Shown in pieces: positions 35,690-43,945 of a DNA stretch of 64,000 nt. A program made the position numbers and the translations under genes. The stretch is from Microbacterium commune (GTDB taxonomy: Bacteria; Actinomycetota; Actinomycetes; Actinomycetales; Microbacteriaceae). Where the stretch lies: assembly GCF_014836945.1 (NCBI RefSeq), contig NZ_JACSPX010000001.1, forward strand, positions 923,727-987,726, written 5' to 3'. The notes beneath the pieces were generated by a model. The model was not told where the DNA came from. It worked only from the letters and a program-made list of their open reading frames with translations, and searched no databases. How positions within the stretch are numbered: the stretch's first letter is position 1; each line of letters starts with the position of its first letter.

Positions 35690-36816
35690 CAGATGACACC
35701 GGTCAGGTTGAGGACCACGACGCCGATCGCGGTGATCGCGGCTGCGCCGACCAGCGCACCGATGACCCCGGCCGCCCACGGCGAGTGCGCACGGGACGGT
35801 GCAGGAAGGTCGTCGCGGTCACGGAGGCTCGTGCGCTGCTTCTCTGCGCGAGCGGCCCGACGGGAATCCGGAGCGACGGTGGTGATCACGGGGCCGCGGT
35901 GACCGGCATCCGCGAAGCTGACGGGGGCCGCGGCAGCCCACTCCGCCGATGCCGCCTCGAAAGCCGTCGGGGCGATGCCGAGCTCGTACTGGGCCCAGCG
36001 CAGGCGGTCGGCGAACGCCGCCATCGACGGGAAGCGCTGCGCCGGGTCGCGGTGCATGGCCGTCGCGAGCAGCTGATCGATGATCGGCGGCATGCCCGCG
36101 ACGGGGATCGGCGTGTAGCGCGCGCGGATGATGCGCTGGCGCAGCTGATCGCGGGAGTTCGCGTCCCGGTCGGGGCGCTCGAACGGGCTGCGCCCCGCGA
36201 GCAGGGTGTACAGGGTCGCTGCGAGGCTCCACACCTCGCTGGGCACCGATCCGGTCACGCGCTCCTGCAGCACCTCGGGCGAACTCCACGGCACCGACAT
36301 CGCGAAGACGTCGCTCTCACCGGCATCCACCACCGCCGCCGCGATGCCGAAGTCGGCCAGCACCGGGGAGCCGAGCGAGTTGATCAGCACGTTCGACGGC
36401 TTGATGTCGCGATGCAGCAATCCGGCGCGGTGCACGGTCTCGAGCGCGCCCGCGATGCGCACCCCGGTGTCGAGCACCTCGGCGAGCGGCAGAGGCGCCT
36501 TCCGGTAGCGGGCGCTCATCGTGTCGGGGCAGTACTCCATCGCGAAGTACGGCCGGCCGTCGGCCGAGATCGACGCCTGGTAGATCGTGACGATCGACGG
36601 GTGCGCGCTGAGCCGCGCCGAGATGTCGGCTTCGGCGTTGAATGCACGCAGCACGTCGGGGTTCACGGCGTCGGCCAGCAGCACCTTCACCGCGGCGACG
36701 CGACGGGGCATGTCCTGCTCGTAGAGGAAGACATCGGCGAACCCGCCCGAACCCAGCGGTCGCACGTAGCTGTAGCCGGCCAGCGTGGGAGGCGGCGACG
36801 TCATGCGCTTCGCCAC
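35689..36816 (-). CDS. Tail-anchored Ser/Thr protein kinase (PknB-like, copy 2)
   Basis: 375 residues. The catalytic domain is complete: GSGGFADV loop, Lys44 in AAVKVLL, HRDIKPSN, ADFGIA and PWSSPEV. After a short linker with Arg-rich stretches the chain ends in one membrane segment (GVIGALVGAAAITAIGVVVL) with only a few residues outside, so unlike the copy 1 kinase it has no sensor domain. The GTG start at 36816 has an excellent GAGGAGG about five bases upstream; an internal ATG four codons on lacks this spacing. It is the first gene of the 36-kb run and matches the pkb2-first order of the bifidobacterial PFNA cluster. Confidence 0.92.
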   Translation of the reverse strand: MAKRMTSPPPTLAGYSYVRPLGSGGFADVFLYEQDMPRRVAAVKVLLADAVNPDVLRAFNAEADISARLSAHPSIVTIYQASISADGRPYFAMEYCPDTMSARYRKAPLPLAEVLDTGVRIAGALETVHRAGLLHRDIKPSNVLINSLGSPVLADFGIAAAVVDAGESDVFAMSVPWSSPEVLQERVTGSVPSEVWSLAATLYTLLAGRSPFERPDRDANSRDQLRQRIIRARYTPIPVAGMPPIIDQLLATAMHRDPAQRFPSMAAFADRLRWAQYELGIAPTAFEAASAEWAAAAPVSFADAGHRGPVITTVAPDSRRAARAEKQRTSLRDRDDLPAPSRAHSPWAAGVIGALVGAAAITAIGVVVLNLTGVI

Positions 36817-36897
36817 GAGTCCTCCTCACGATGTCCCGGGGCGACTGAACACACGGGGCGCGTCGTCTGCGCGCGCGGGAAGTTCCCCCTGACGAGG

Positions 36898-36903
36898 AGT
36901 ATA
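36898..36903 (-). promoter_or_regulatory. Candidate -10 box for the 36-kb surface/signalling run
   Basis: TATACT on the minus strand, 82 bases before the kinase GTG start. No convincing -35 is seen. It is the best -10 match in the 153-base gap after tag and the only obvious entry point for transcription of copy 2. Confidence 0.4.
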
Positions 36904-36969
36904 TCGGCCGGGCGCAGCCCCGCCGCGTCTCGCGCCCGGCCTACGGCGGGGGCTGCGTCCGGGCCATGA

Positions 36970-37542
36970 TCACGCCGCCCGCCAGCATCCCGCCACATGA
37001 TCGTCGACCATGCCCGCCGACTGCATGAGGGCGTACATGGTCGTCGGTCCCACGAAGCGGAAGCCGCGTGCGCGCAGCGCCGTGCTGAGCGCCGTCGACT
37101 CCGCGGTCACCGCGGGCACCTCTCCGAGGTCGCGGGGTCGGAGACCGGATGCCTGTGGCGCGAACGACCACATCAGGGCATCCAGCTCCCCGTCGGCCAT
37201 GTCGCGCACGAGGGCGGCGTTCGTGATCGTGGCCTCGATCTTCGCCCGGTTGCGGATGATCCCGGCATCCGTCATCAGCCGTTCGACGTCGTCGGCGCCG
37301 AACGCCGCCACCTGCGCGGGGTCGAACCCGGCGAACACCTCGCGGAAGCGCGGGCGCTTGCGCAGGATCGTGATCCAGCTGAGCCCCGCCTGGAAGCCCT
37401 CCAGCGCCATCTTCTCGAACAGCGCGCGGTCGCCGTGCAGCGGGCGGCCCCACTCCTCGTCGTGGTAGCGGCGGTACTCGGCGTCGTCACCGACCCACGC
37501 GCAGCGGTCGCGGCCGTCGGCCGCGGTGAGCAGGGATGCCAT
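36970..37542 (-). CDS. tag: DNA-3-methyladenine glycosylase I
   Basis: 190 residues, standard Tag length. Removes 3-methyladenine from alkylated DNA to start base excision repair. RCAWVGDD, YHDEEWGRP, LEGFQAGLSWITIL and FRFVGPTTMYALMQ are family hallmarks. The zinc ligands match E. coli Tag by position: Cys14, His27, His182 and Cys186. The ATG has no Shine-Dalgarno site, but TATCGT ends exactly six bases upstream, so the mRNA is probably leaderless. It is transcribed away from the acyl-CoA oxidase end, with its own promoter. Confidence 0.95.
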   Translation of the reverse strand: MASLLTAADGRDRCAWVGDDAEYRRYHDEEWGRPLHGDRALFEKMALEGFQAGLSWITILRKRPRFREVFAGFDPAQVAAFGADDVERLMTDAGIIRNRAKIEATITNAALVRDMADGELDALMWSFAPQASGLRPRDLGEVPAVTAESTALSTALRARGFRFVGPTTMYALMQSAGMVDDHVAGCWRAA

Positions 37543-37548
37543 GGCGCC

Positions 37549-37554
37549 ACGATA
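37549..37554 (-). promoter_or_regulatory. -10 box of leaderless tag
   Basis: TATCGT, six bases, then ATG at 37542; the expected transcription start coincides with the A of the start codon. Confidence 0.6.
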
Positions 37555-37670
37555 CCGGCGGGGTCAGACACCCTGTGTCGGCGCCCCTGCGCGGTGCCCG
37601 TGCCCGGCGAAGCCCCGTCGCCGTCGCGTGACGGAGAGGGGGCCTCGACAGCGGAGGAGGGCGCCGACGC

Positions 37671-39737
37671 TCAGCGTGTGCGCTGCTTGAGCGCCTTTTC
37701 CGACACGGGCGCCTCGCCGGACGCCTCGAGCGCGGCGTAGTACGCACGGGCCTCGTCCTGGCGCTGCTGCTCGACGCCGCTCGCGATCTGGGCGCGCACG
37801 TGCTCGGGCTCGTAACCGAAGGCCTGCACGAGCTCGAGGGCGTGCGGACGCAGGCGCGCGCAGAGGCGGTCGATGTAGCTCGACACCGCGGCGGCGCGCT
37901 GCGTCGACAAGCGGCCGTTGATCATGTGCCAGGCGAGGTGCTTCTCGATCAGCGACAGGCCGAACAGGTCGCGCAGCCAGGTGAGCACCTGCCGGGTGCC
38001 GGCGTCGTCGATCCTGCGGATGGCGTCGGTGAACGCCTCCCACTGCAGCAGCTCGCCGTGGGCACGGGCGGCCTCGATCAGCTCGGCCTGGTTCTCGTTG
38101 AACAGCTTCTCGCCGAGCACCTTGTCCTTGCCCGCGGCGCGCAGGCGCCCGGCGATGTCGGCGACCATCTGCTGCACGCGCTCGGTGAGCAGCTCGTGCT
38201 GCTGCTCTTCGCGCAGGCCGAGTTCGACCGAGCGGGCGACCTGGCCGAAGTCGGCGACGGCCTGGCCGAGGGCGCGCAGCCCCGCACCGTGGAACACCTT
38301 GCCGGCCGTCTGACCGACGGCGTAGCGGGCGAGCTTCCTGGCATCCGCGCCCTTGAACTGCTTCGCGAAGTCGGTGAGCAGGCGCTTGCCGACCAGCTGC
38401 AGCAGGATGTTGTTGTCGCCTTCGAAGGTGACGTAGATGTCGAGGTCGGCGCGCAGGCCGACCAGACGGTTCTCGAACATGAACCCGGCGCCGCCGCAGG
38501 CCTCGCGTGCCTCCTGCAGGGTGTCGAGCGCGTGCCAGGTCGACAGCGGCTTGAGCGCGGCGGCCAGGGTCTCGAGGTCTTCGCGGTCTTCGGGGGTGTC
38601 GGTGCGGCCCGAGAAGACGCCGTCGAACTTCTGCAGGAACTCGTCGTGCGCGAAGATCTGTGCGTACGTGGTGGCGAGGCGCGGCAGCAGCCGGCGCTGG
38701 TGCTTGCCGTAGTCGAGCAGCACGGTCTCTTCGCCGTTCGCGCCGTCGAACTGGCGGCGCTGGGTGGCGTACGTGATCGCGATGTGCAGACCGAGGGCGG
38801 ATGCCCACGACGCTGCGCCGTCGAGCGAGACGCGCCCCTGCACCAGCGTGCCGAGCATGGTGAAGAAGCGGCGGCCTGGGCTGCTGATCTCGCTCGAGTA
38901 GGTGCCGTCCGCGGCGACGTCGCCGTAGCGGTTGAGGAGGTTGGTGCGCGGGATGCGCACGTGGTCGAAGCTGAGGCGGCCGTTGTCGATGCCGTTCAGC
39001 CCGCCCTTGAGCCCGTCGTCCTCGCGGCCGATGCCGGGCAGGTCGTTGCCGTCGTCTCCGCGCAGCGGCACGTAGAAGCAGTGCACGCCGTGGTTGACGC
39101 CGTTGGTGATCAGCTGCGCGAACACCGTCGCCGCGATGCCGTGCAGGGCTGCGTTGCCGAGGTACTCCTTGGTCGCCGCGCGGAACGGCGTGTTGATCAC
39201 GAACTCCTCGGTCTCGGGGTCGTACGTGGCGGTGGTGCCCACCGCGGCGACGTCGGAGCCGTGACCGATCTCGGTCATCGCGAAGGCGCCGGGGATCGAC
39301 AGGTCCATCACCCCGGGCAGCCACTTCTCGTGGTGCTGCTCGGTGCCGAGCTGCAGGATCGCCGAGCCGAACAGTCCCCACTGCACGCCCGACTTGATCT
39401 GCAGGCTCGGGTCGGCCGCGACGAGCTCTTCGAATCCGGCGATGTTGGCGCCGTTGTTCTCTTCGCCGCCGAAGCGCTTCGGAAAGGCGCGGTGCACGGC
39501 ACGGTTCTCGACGAGCAGGTGCAGCTGCGAGAGCACCCGCTCGCGGTGCGCGTCTTTGGCGAGGCTGTCGTCGCGCCAGAAGGCCGGGTCCTTGATCATC
39601 TCGCGGGCCTCGCGGCGGGTCTCGGCCCAGGTGCCGAGAAGAAGCTCGTTCACTCGATCGACGTCGATCGTGTGGGGCGCCGGCGCCGCGGTGGGGGCGT
39701 CAGCGGCAGGGGTGGGACGGATGGCTGCGTCGACCAT
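37671..39737 (-). CDS. Acyl-CoA oxidase/dehydrogenase family protein
   Basis: 688 residues, matching acyl-CoA oxidases (two fused C-terminal helical domains) rather than the 380-residue dehydrogenases. FAD-dependent first step of fatty-acyl-CoA beta-oxidation. GAFAMTEIGHGSDV (substrate and FAD region), CGGAGF and TFEGDNNILLQ are present; Glu439 of the last motif matches the catalytic Glu of peroxisomal acyl-CoA oxidases. No peroxisomal signal is expected or seen. The ATG has GAGAGGAA upstream. Whether O2 or an electron-transfer flavoprotein is the acceptor cannot be told from sequence. It stands alone, with a 296-base upstream region. Confidence 0.9.
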   Translation of the reverse strand: MVDAAIRPTPAADAPTAAPAPHTIDVDRVNELLLGTWAETRREAREMIKDPAFWRDDSLAKDAHRERVLSQLHLLVENRAVHRAFPKRFGGEENNGANIAGFEELVAADPSLQIKSGVQWGLFGSAILQLGTEQHHEKWLPGVMDLSIPGAFAMTEIGHGSDVAAVGTTATYDPETEEFVINTPFRAATKEYLGNAALHGIAATVFAQLITNGVNHGVHCFYVPLRGDDGNDLPGIGREDDGLKGGLNGIDNGRLSFDHVRIPRTNLLNRYGDVAADGTYSSEISSPGRRFFTMLGTLVQGRVSLDGAASWASALGLHIAITYATQRRQFDGANGEETVLLDYGKHQRRLLPRLATTYAQIFAHDEFLQKFDGVFSGRTDTPEDREDLETLAAALKPLSTWHALDTLQEAREACGGAGFMFENRLVGLRADLDIYVTFEGDNNILLQLVGKRLLTDFAKQFKGADARKLARYAVGQTAGKVFHGAGLRALGQAVADFGQVARSVELGLREEQQHELLTERVQQMVADIAGRLRAAGKDKVLGEKLFNENQAELIEAARAHGELLQWEAFTDAIRRIDDAGTRQVLTWLRDLFGLSLIEKHLAWHMINGRLSTQRAAAVSSYIDRLCARLRPHALELVQAFGYEPEHVRAQIASGVEQQRQDEARAYYAALEASGEAPVSEKALKQRTR

Positions 39738-39760
39738 GGCGGTTCCTCTCAGAAAGGAGC

Positions 39761-39778
39761 AGAGATCTCTCGATGGTA
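39761..39778 (-). promoter_or_regulatory. Candidate -10 box and small palindrome upstream of the acyl-CoA oxidase
   Basis: TACCAT on the minus strand (39778-39773) sits about 36 bases before the start codon. The perfect 10-bp palindrome AGAGATCTCT (39761-39770) covers the predicted transcription start, where a repressor could bind. Confidence 0.35.
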
Positions 39779-39886
39779 GATCCGCGACAACTCATGGCGA
39801 ACCCGAGTGTGGAACACCTCCAATCCGGTCCCGCGGAGGCGTCGCGCCCCGTTGTCGCCACCCCACAGCATCCCCCACCTACTTCA

Positions 39887-39907
39887 CCCCGCCGCTCCCG
39901 CCCTCCC
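39887..39907 (-). other. G-quadruplex motif in an extended G-rich tract
   Basis: On the minus strand this reads G3-A-G3-C-G3-AGCGGC-G4: four G-runs with loops of 1, 1 and 6 bases, the canonical pattern. The surrounding 39850-39950 is C-rich on the plus strand, so the G-rich strand is the non-template strand upstream of the acyl-CoA oxidase. No coding potential was recognised in 39738-40033. Confidence 0.6.
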
Positions 39908-39950
39908 ACCGCATCCCCGAGCCGCCCCTAACGCCACCACCCCCGCCATT

Positions 39951-40014
39951 CGCTCCGGTATGAGTTTGTGCCGCCTACACCGGCATGCAGGCGGCACAAA
40001 CTCATACCGGAGCG
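39951..40014. repeat. Perfect 26-bp inverted repeat with 12-base loop
   Basis: Arms 39951-39976 and 39989-40014 are exact reverse complements (inner ends GCCGCCT and AGGCGGC); the loop is ACACCGGCATGC. It begins 20 bases after the MFS stop codon, so it could serve as that gene's terminator, but the stem is far longer than usual and no T-run follows. It could be an extragenic palindromic element. Confidence 0.9.
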
Positions 40015-40033
40015 AGAAGCGGTTCGGGCGGGG

Positions 40034-41467
40034 TCAGGAGAGCTGATCCTCGGCGTCGACATCCTTGCCGGTCGGGTCCCACCGGATGATGAGCAGCGAG
40101 ATGAGACCCGCGAGCGGCGCGAGCGCGACGATCCAGAAGACCCCGGTCGACAGCGACGTGGCGAGCACGGGGAAGAACACCAGCGAGACGATCGAGAACA
40201 CGCGCTTCACCGCCTCGTTGAAGCCGACCCCGACACCGCGCAGACGCGTGGGGTACGACAGGGTCGCGTAACTCATCAGGTTCGCCCCGGGGCCGCCGGC
40301 CTGGGCGAAGACGAAGGCGGCGAGCATCGCGATCGAGATGATCACGAGCGCTCCGGTCGGGATCCCCACGATCGCGAGGGTGAGCAGCGAGGCGGCCTGG
40401 ATGGCGAAGCCGATGATGGTCATCCGCCGCGCACCCACACGGTTGACCAGGCCGACACCGAGCAGGCCACCGGCAGCGCCGAAGCCCAGGTTGATGACGA
40501 GGGCCGAGAGGATCGTCACCAGCGGTCCCTGCTGGAAGAGCAGGGCGATGATCAGCGGCGTGCCGTAGGCGACCGCGTTGTAGCCGAAGGTCGAGAACAC
40601 CGAGACGCACAGCGCCGCGATCGTGCGGAGCCGGTAGCGGGCGGCGAACAGCTCGCCGTACTGCCGCCAATGACCGGTGCGCGCCCTGACCGCGGTGCGC
40701 GAGTCCTCGGCATCCGGAGCCAGTTCGACGTCGAGCCCGTGGTGCGAGCGCATCACGTCGACCGCGCCACGCAGGTCTCCCTGGTCGGCGAGCCACTGCG
40801 GCGACTCGGCCATGTACTTGCGCCGCACGAGCAGCACGATGATGGCCGGCACGGCACCGAAGCCGACGACCACGCGCCACAGGATGTCGTGCTGCGCGAC
40901 GGGCAGCACGAGGAACACGGCCAGCACGAGCAAGTAGCCGAAGCCGGTCGCGATGTACCAGGCCGGCGACCAGGCGTTGACGCGCTGCGAGCGGCTGCCC
41001 GAGCCGCGCAGCTTCGAGAACTCCGCGAGGAACGCCATGGCCACCGGCAGGTCGAGGCCCACGCCGATTCCCATCAGGAAGCGGAAGAAGATGAGCACCC
41101 ACTCGTTCGGCGCAAGCGCGCAGCCGATCGCCGCGACGACGAAGAACGCCATGTCGGCCATGAACAGCTTGTACCGGCCGAAGCGGTCGACGAGCATGCC
41201 GCCGAAGATCGCGCCGACCACGGATCCGACCATGATCGCGGCGTTCACGAATCCCGTCATGAGCGGGTCGAGCCCGAACTCCTCCTTGACCGCGGTGATG
41301 CCGAAGGCGAGGGAGGAGAAGTCGTAGGCGTCCATGAAGATGCCGCCCAGCGCGAGCACGATGATCGCCTTCGTCTTCGCACCCTGCGACCCCTTCTCGG
41401 CGAGCAGGGCGTGCACGTCGCGCCGGGTGCGGATCACCGTCGTCGCGGTCTTCTGGTCGAGGCTCAT
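40034..41467 (-). CDS. MFS transporter of the sugar/metabolite-proton symporter type
   Basis: 477 residues with 12 predicted membrane segments split by a cytoplasmic loop. GGMLVDRFGRYKLF after segment 2 and the charged motif near RRKYMAESPQWL match the PF00083-type (sugar and other metabolite) transporters; the conserved acidic residue in FMDAYDFSSL near segment 1 is typical of symporters. The substrate cannot be inferred, and no catabolic genes adjoin. The ATG at 41467 has no Shine-Dalgarno site; TAGCGT lies eight bases upstream, so it may be leaderless. Upstream lies the metQ stop and a hairpin, downstream the 26-bp inverted repeat. Confidence 0.85.
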   Translation of the reverse strand: MSLDQKTATTVIRTRRDVHALLAEKGSQGAKTKAIIVLALGGIFMDAYDFSSLAFGITAVKEEFGLDPLMTGFVNAAIMVGSVVGAIFGGMLVDRFGRYKLFMADMAFFVVAAIGCALAPNEWVLIFFRFLMGIGVGLDLPVAMAFLAEFSKLRGSGSRSQRVNAWSPAWYIATGFGYLLVLAVFLVLPVAQHDILWRVVVGFGAVPAIIVLLVRRKYMAESPQWLADQGDLRGAVDVMRSHHGLDVELAPDAEDSRTAVRARTGHWRQYGELFAARYRLRTIAALCVSVFSTFGYNAVAYGTPLIIALLFQQGPLVTILSALVINLGFGAAGGLLGVGLVNRVGARRMTIIGFAIQAASLLTLAIVGIPTGALVIISIAMLAAFVFAQAGGPGANLMSYATLSYPTRLRGVGVGFNEAVKRVFSIVSLVFFPVLATSLSTGVFWIVALAPLAGLISLLIIRWDPTGKDVDAEDQLS

Positions 41468-41489
41468 GAGGGTCAACGCTAGAACCGGA

Positions 41490-41527
41490 TGACGCTGCGT
41501 GACGTCACGGGCCGTCACGCAGCGTCA
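41490..41527 (-). terminator. Hairpin terminator of the met operon
   Basis: Perfect 15-bp inverted repeat (41490-41504 and 41513-41527) with loop TCACGGGC, five bases after the metQ stop. No strong T-run, as is common in high-GC genomes. It also lies just upstream of the MFS start, so it could influence that promoter. Confidence 0.65.
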
Positions 41528-41531
41528 CGAA

Positions 41532-42350
41532 TCACCAGGCGGTCTTGATGGTGCCGTTGCCTTCGATGACCGTGCGCACCTCGTCGCTCGTGAACGCCTT
41601 CTCGAGCGCTTCGGTCGCCGCGGAATCGGCATCCTTCTGCTGCACGACGAGATTCAGCGCGAAACGGTCGTCGAGTTCGGTGATCAGGCCGTCGTCGTCG
41701 GGGTTGAGGCCGAGCGCCTTGATGTGCGAGGGCCACTGGAAAACCAGGTCGGCCTCTTCGTACGCGGCGTTCAGCGACGAGATGGGCACCTGCACGAACT
41801 CGAGGTTCTTCGGGTTCTCGGTGATGTCCTTCACGGTCGCCGCGTACGGGTCGACCGCCGGGTCGAGGGTGATGACGTCGTTCGCGGCGAGCAGCTTCAG
41901 CGCTCGGCCGGTGTTGGACGGGTCGTCGGGGATGGCGACGGTGCCGCCCTCGGGCAGGTCTGCGATGTCGTCGAGCGTCTTGGAGTAGAACGCGATGACG
42001 AAGTTGTACACCGGCTGCACGCCGACCAGCTCTGCGTCGTTGCCCTCGTTGAACGTCTGCATGTAGGGGATGTGCTGCGAGAAGTTCGCGTACACGTCGC
42101 CGCTGTTCAGGATCGTGTTCGCGGTGATGTAGTCCGCGACCTCCACGAGCTCGACCTCGTAGCCGTCCTCGATGGCCTCTCCTGCGGCCTTCACGACGTC
42201 GGTCATCGGCGCCTGTACGGCGGCTACCTTGAGCACGGTGGGCTCTCCGGCACCGGCATCCGGCTTCTCGTCCGCCGCAGGCGCACAGGCGGTGACGAGG
42301 AGCGCGAGACCGAGACCGGCTGCGGCGAACGCGAGGCGTGACTTCTTCAT
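41532..42350 (-). CDS. metQ: Methionine ABC transporter substrate-binding lipoprotein
   Basis: 272 residues, NlpA/MetQ family. A lipoprotein signal peptide ends at the lipobox LLVTAC (Cys22). The mature part has the family's LKVAAVQAPMTDVV, VEVADYITANTILNSGDVYANFSQH, with IPYMQ after it, and TVAIPDDPSNTGRALKLL. Delivers methionine (D- or L-, possibly its oxides) to the MetNI importer. The ATG has GGAAGA upstream. It is the last gene of a metN-metI-metQ operon and is closed by a hairpin. The GNA1946-type binding residues were not aligned, so specificity for methionine rests mainly on the operon. Confidence 0.93.
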   Translation of the reverse strand: MKKSRLAFAAAGLGLALLVTACAPAADEKPDAGAGEPTVLKVAAVQAPMTDVVKAAGEAIEDGYEVELVEVADYITANTILNSGDVYANFSQHIPYMQTFNEGNDAELVGVQPVYNFVIAFYSKTLDDIADLPEGGTVAIPDDPSNTGRALKLLAANDVITLDPAVDPYAATVKDITENPKNLEFVQVPISSLNAAYEEADLVFQWPSHIKALGLNPDDDGLITELDDRFALNLVVQQKDADSAATEALEKAFTSDEVRTVIEGNGTIKTAW

Positions 42351-42387
42351 GGGTGTCTTCCGTTTCGATGGGGGTTCGGGGTGAGGC

Positions 42388-43059
42388 TCAGCGGTGGTCC
42401 AGCCGCACCGAGGTGCGGTGACCGATGGCCTGGATGGCGAGCACGCAGACGATGATGATGACGATCGTGAGGTACATGAGGTTGTCGTTGTAGACCTGGT
42501 AGCCGTAGCGCATGGCGAAGTCGCCGATGCCGCCACCGCCCACCACGCCCAGCACGGTGGAGTACGACAGCAGGCTGATCGCGGCCGAGGTCAGGGCGTA
42601 GACGAGGCCCGAGCGCGCCTCGGGAAGCAGCATCCGGAACACCGCCTGCGGCACCGTCGCGCCCGACGCGACGGCGACCTTCGAGATGCCGGCGGGGATC
42701 TCACGGAGGATCTGCTCGGTGAGGCGGGCGTAGATCGCGACGGCGACGAAGCAGAGCGGGAGGGTCGCCGCCTGGGTGCCGAAGCTCGTGCCGATGACGG
42801 CTCTGGTGAACGGGATGAGGAACACCACGAGCAGCAGGAACGGGAACGAGCGGACGATGTTGATGTACAGGTTGGCGATGGTGTTGACGGCGCGATTCTC
42901 CGCGATGCCGCCGCGTTCGGTGAGGTACACCACGGTGCCCAGCGGCAGGCCGACGAGCACGGCGGCGAGCAGCGAGACGAGCACCATGTATCCGGTCTCG
43001 GCCATCGACTCGGCGATGTCGGCGCCGTATTCGGCGAGCAGGTCGGTGAGCCACGTCAT
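42388..43059 (-). CDS. metI: Methionine ABC transporter permease
   Basis: 223 residues, five or so membrane segments, normal MetI length. The EAA-type coupling loop appears as VASGATVPQAVFRMLLPEA, followed by the family's SLLSYSTVLGVVGGGGIGDF and the C-terminal YGYQVYNDN. Forms the channel of MetNI. The start ATG overlaps the metN stop by four bases (ATGA). Spacing to metQ is 37 bases. Confidence 0.94.
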   Translation of the reverse strand: MTWLTDLLAEYGADIAESMAETGYMVLVSLLAAVLVGLPLGTVVYLTERGGIAENRAVNTIANLYINIVRSFPFLLLVVFLIPFTRAVIGTSFGTQAATLPLCFVAVAIYARLTEQILREIPAGISKVAVASGATVPQAVFRMLLPEARSGLVYALTSAAISLLSYSTVLGVVGGGGIGDFAMRYGYQVYNDNLMYLTIVIIIVCVLAIQAIGHRTSVRLDHR

Positions 43060-43856
43060 GCCGTCAGCTCCCGCTTGACCTGTTCGTAGTAGCTCGGCAG
43101 CGATCGGGGGCCTGCGGCGTCGATCTCGAAGAGCTCGCGCAGGCGGCCCTTCTCGAGCAGCGCCGCGCGGTCGCAGATCGCCTTGACGACGTCGAGGTCG
43201 TGCGTGATGACCACGATGGTGGTGCCGAGCTGGTCGCGGGCGTCGGCGAGCACCCGCAGCACGTCGGCGGTGGTCGAGGCGTCGAGCGACGAGGTGGGCT
43301 CGTCGCACAGCAGCAGCGGCGGCTTCGAGACGAGGGCGCGGGCGAGTCCCACCCGCTGCCGCTCGCCGCCGGAGAGCTGGGCCGGGAAGTGGTCGGCGCG
43401 GTGCGACAGGCCGACGAACGAGAGGATCTCGTCGACGGCATCCCGCTGCTGCGCCGCCGTCATGCTCTTCTCGCCGCGCTTGCCGCTGCGCGTGCCGTTG
43501 CGCTGCGCCAGACGCAGCGGCAGGCGCACGTTGTCGCGCACGGTGCTGTTGCTGAGCAGGTGGACTCCCTGGAAGACGACGCCGATGTCGCGGCGCAGGG
43601 CGCGCAGGGCGGCTCGGTCGAGGCGGGAGACCCGGGCGCCGTGGACGAGCACGTCGCCTTCGGTCGGGCCGGTGAGGCCGTTGATCAGCTCGAGCAGGGT
43701 CGACTTGCCGGCGCCGCTCTCGCCGATCACGCCGAAGATCTCGCCCGTCCGGATGCTGAGCGTCACGTCGTCGAGCGCCGGACGTTCATCGGCGTCGGGT
43801 CGGAAGCGTTTGCTGACGTGGCGGAACTCCACGATCGCAGGCAGGTCGGTGGCCAT
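43056..43856 (-). CDS. metN: Methionine ABC transporter ATP-binding protein
   Basis: 266 residues. Walker A GESGAGKSTL, Q-loop VVFQGVHLL, signature LSGGERQRVGLARAL, Walker B LLLCDEPTSSLD and the switch His in ITHDLDVV are present. I chose the ATG at 43856 (MATDLPAI) with GAAAGA upstream. A longer reading from TTG 43931 is rejected because that codon lies directly next to a consensus TATAAT box. The C-terminal regulatory ACT-like domain of E. coli MetN (about 340 residues) is missing or very short, so transinhibition by internal methionine may be absent. Confidence 0.93.
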   Translation of the reverse strand: MATDLPAIVEFRHVSKRFRPDADERPALDDVTLSIRTGEIFGVIGESGAGKSTLLELINGLTGPTEGDVLVHGARVSRLDRAALRALRRDIGVVFQGVHLLSNSTVRDNVRLPLRLAQRNGTRSGKRGEKSMTAAQQRDAVDEILSFVGLSHRADHFPAQLSGGERQRVGLARALVSKPPLLLCDEPTSSLDASTTADVLRVLADARDQLGTTIVVITHDLDVVKAICDRAALLEKGRLRELFEIDAAGPRSLPSYYEQVKRELTA

Positions 43857-43931
43857 CGCGTCTTTCGAGTGGGTGGCGGGCCGGCTGTCGGGCCCGAGCA
43901 GGCCGAGCGGCCTTTTCTGTACGTGATCCAA

Positions 43932-43939
43932 ATTATAGT
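43932..43939. promoter_or_regulatory. Overlapping divergent -10 boxes of metNIQ and the OsmC gene
   Basis: AATTATAGTT contains TATAAT on the minus strand (43937-43932, for metN) and TATAGT on the plus strand (43934-43939, for the OsmC-family gene). The plus box ends six bases before ATG 43946, so that mRNA should be leaderless. The metN leader would be about 70 bases, too short for a SAM riboswitch. The AT-rich core stands out sharply in this sequence. Confidence 0.75.
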
Positions 43940-43945
43940 TGCCCT

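Noticed and set aside
41490-41527. Operator for the MFS gene
   Set aside because: The hairpin begins five bases after the metQ stop and its size and position suit a terminator better, although a dual role is not excluded.
43856-43931. Longer metN reading frame from TTG 43931
   Set aside because: The TTG is immediately next to the TATAAT box, upstream of the expected transcription start, and the extra 25 residues do not match the MetN family.
43857-43931. SAM riboswitch ahead of metNIQ
   Set aside because: The leader is only about 70 bases and shows no SAM aptamer core; only a small GGCCG/CGGCC hairpin is visible.
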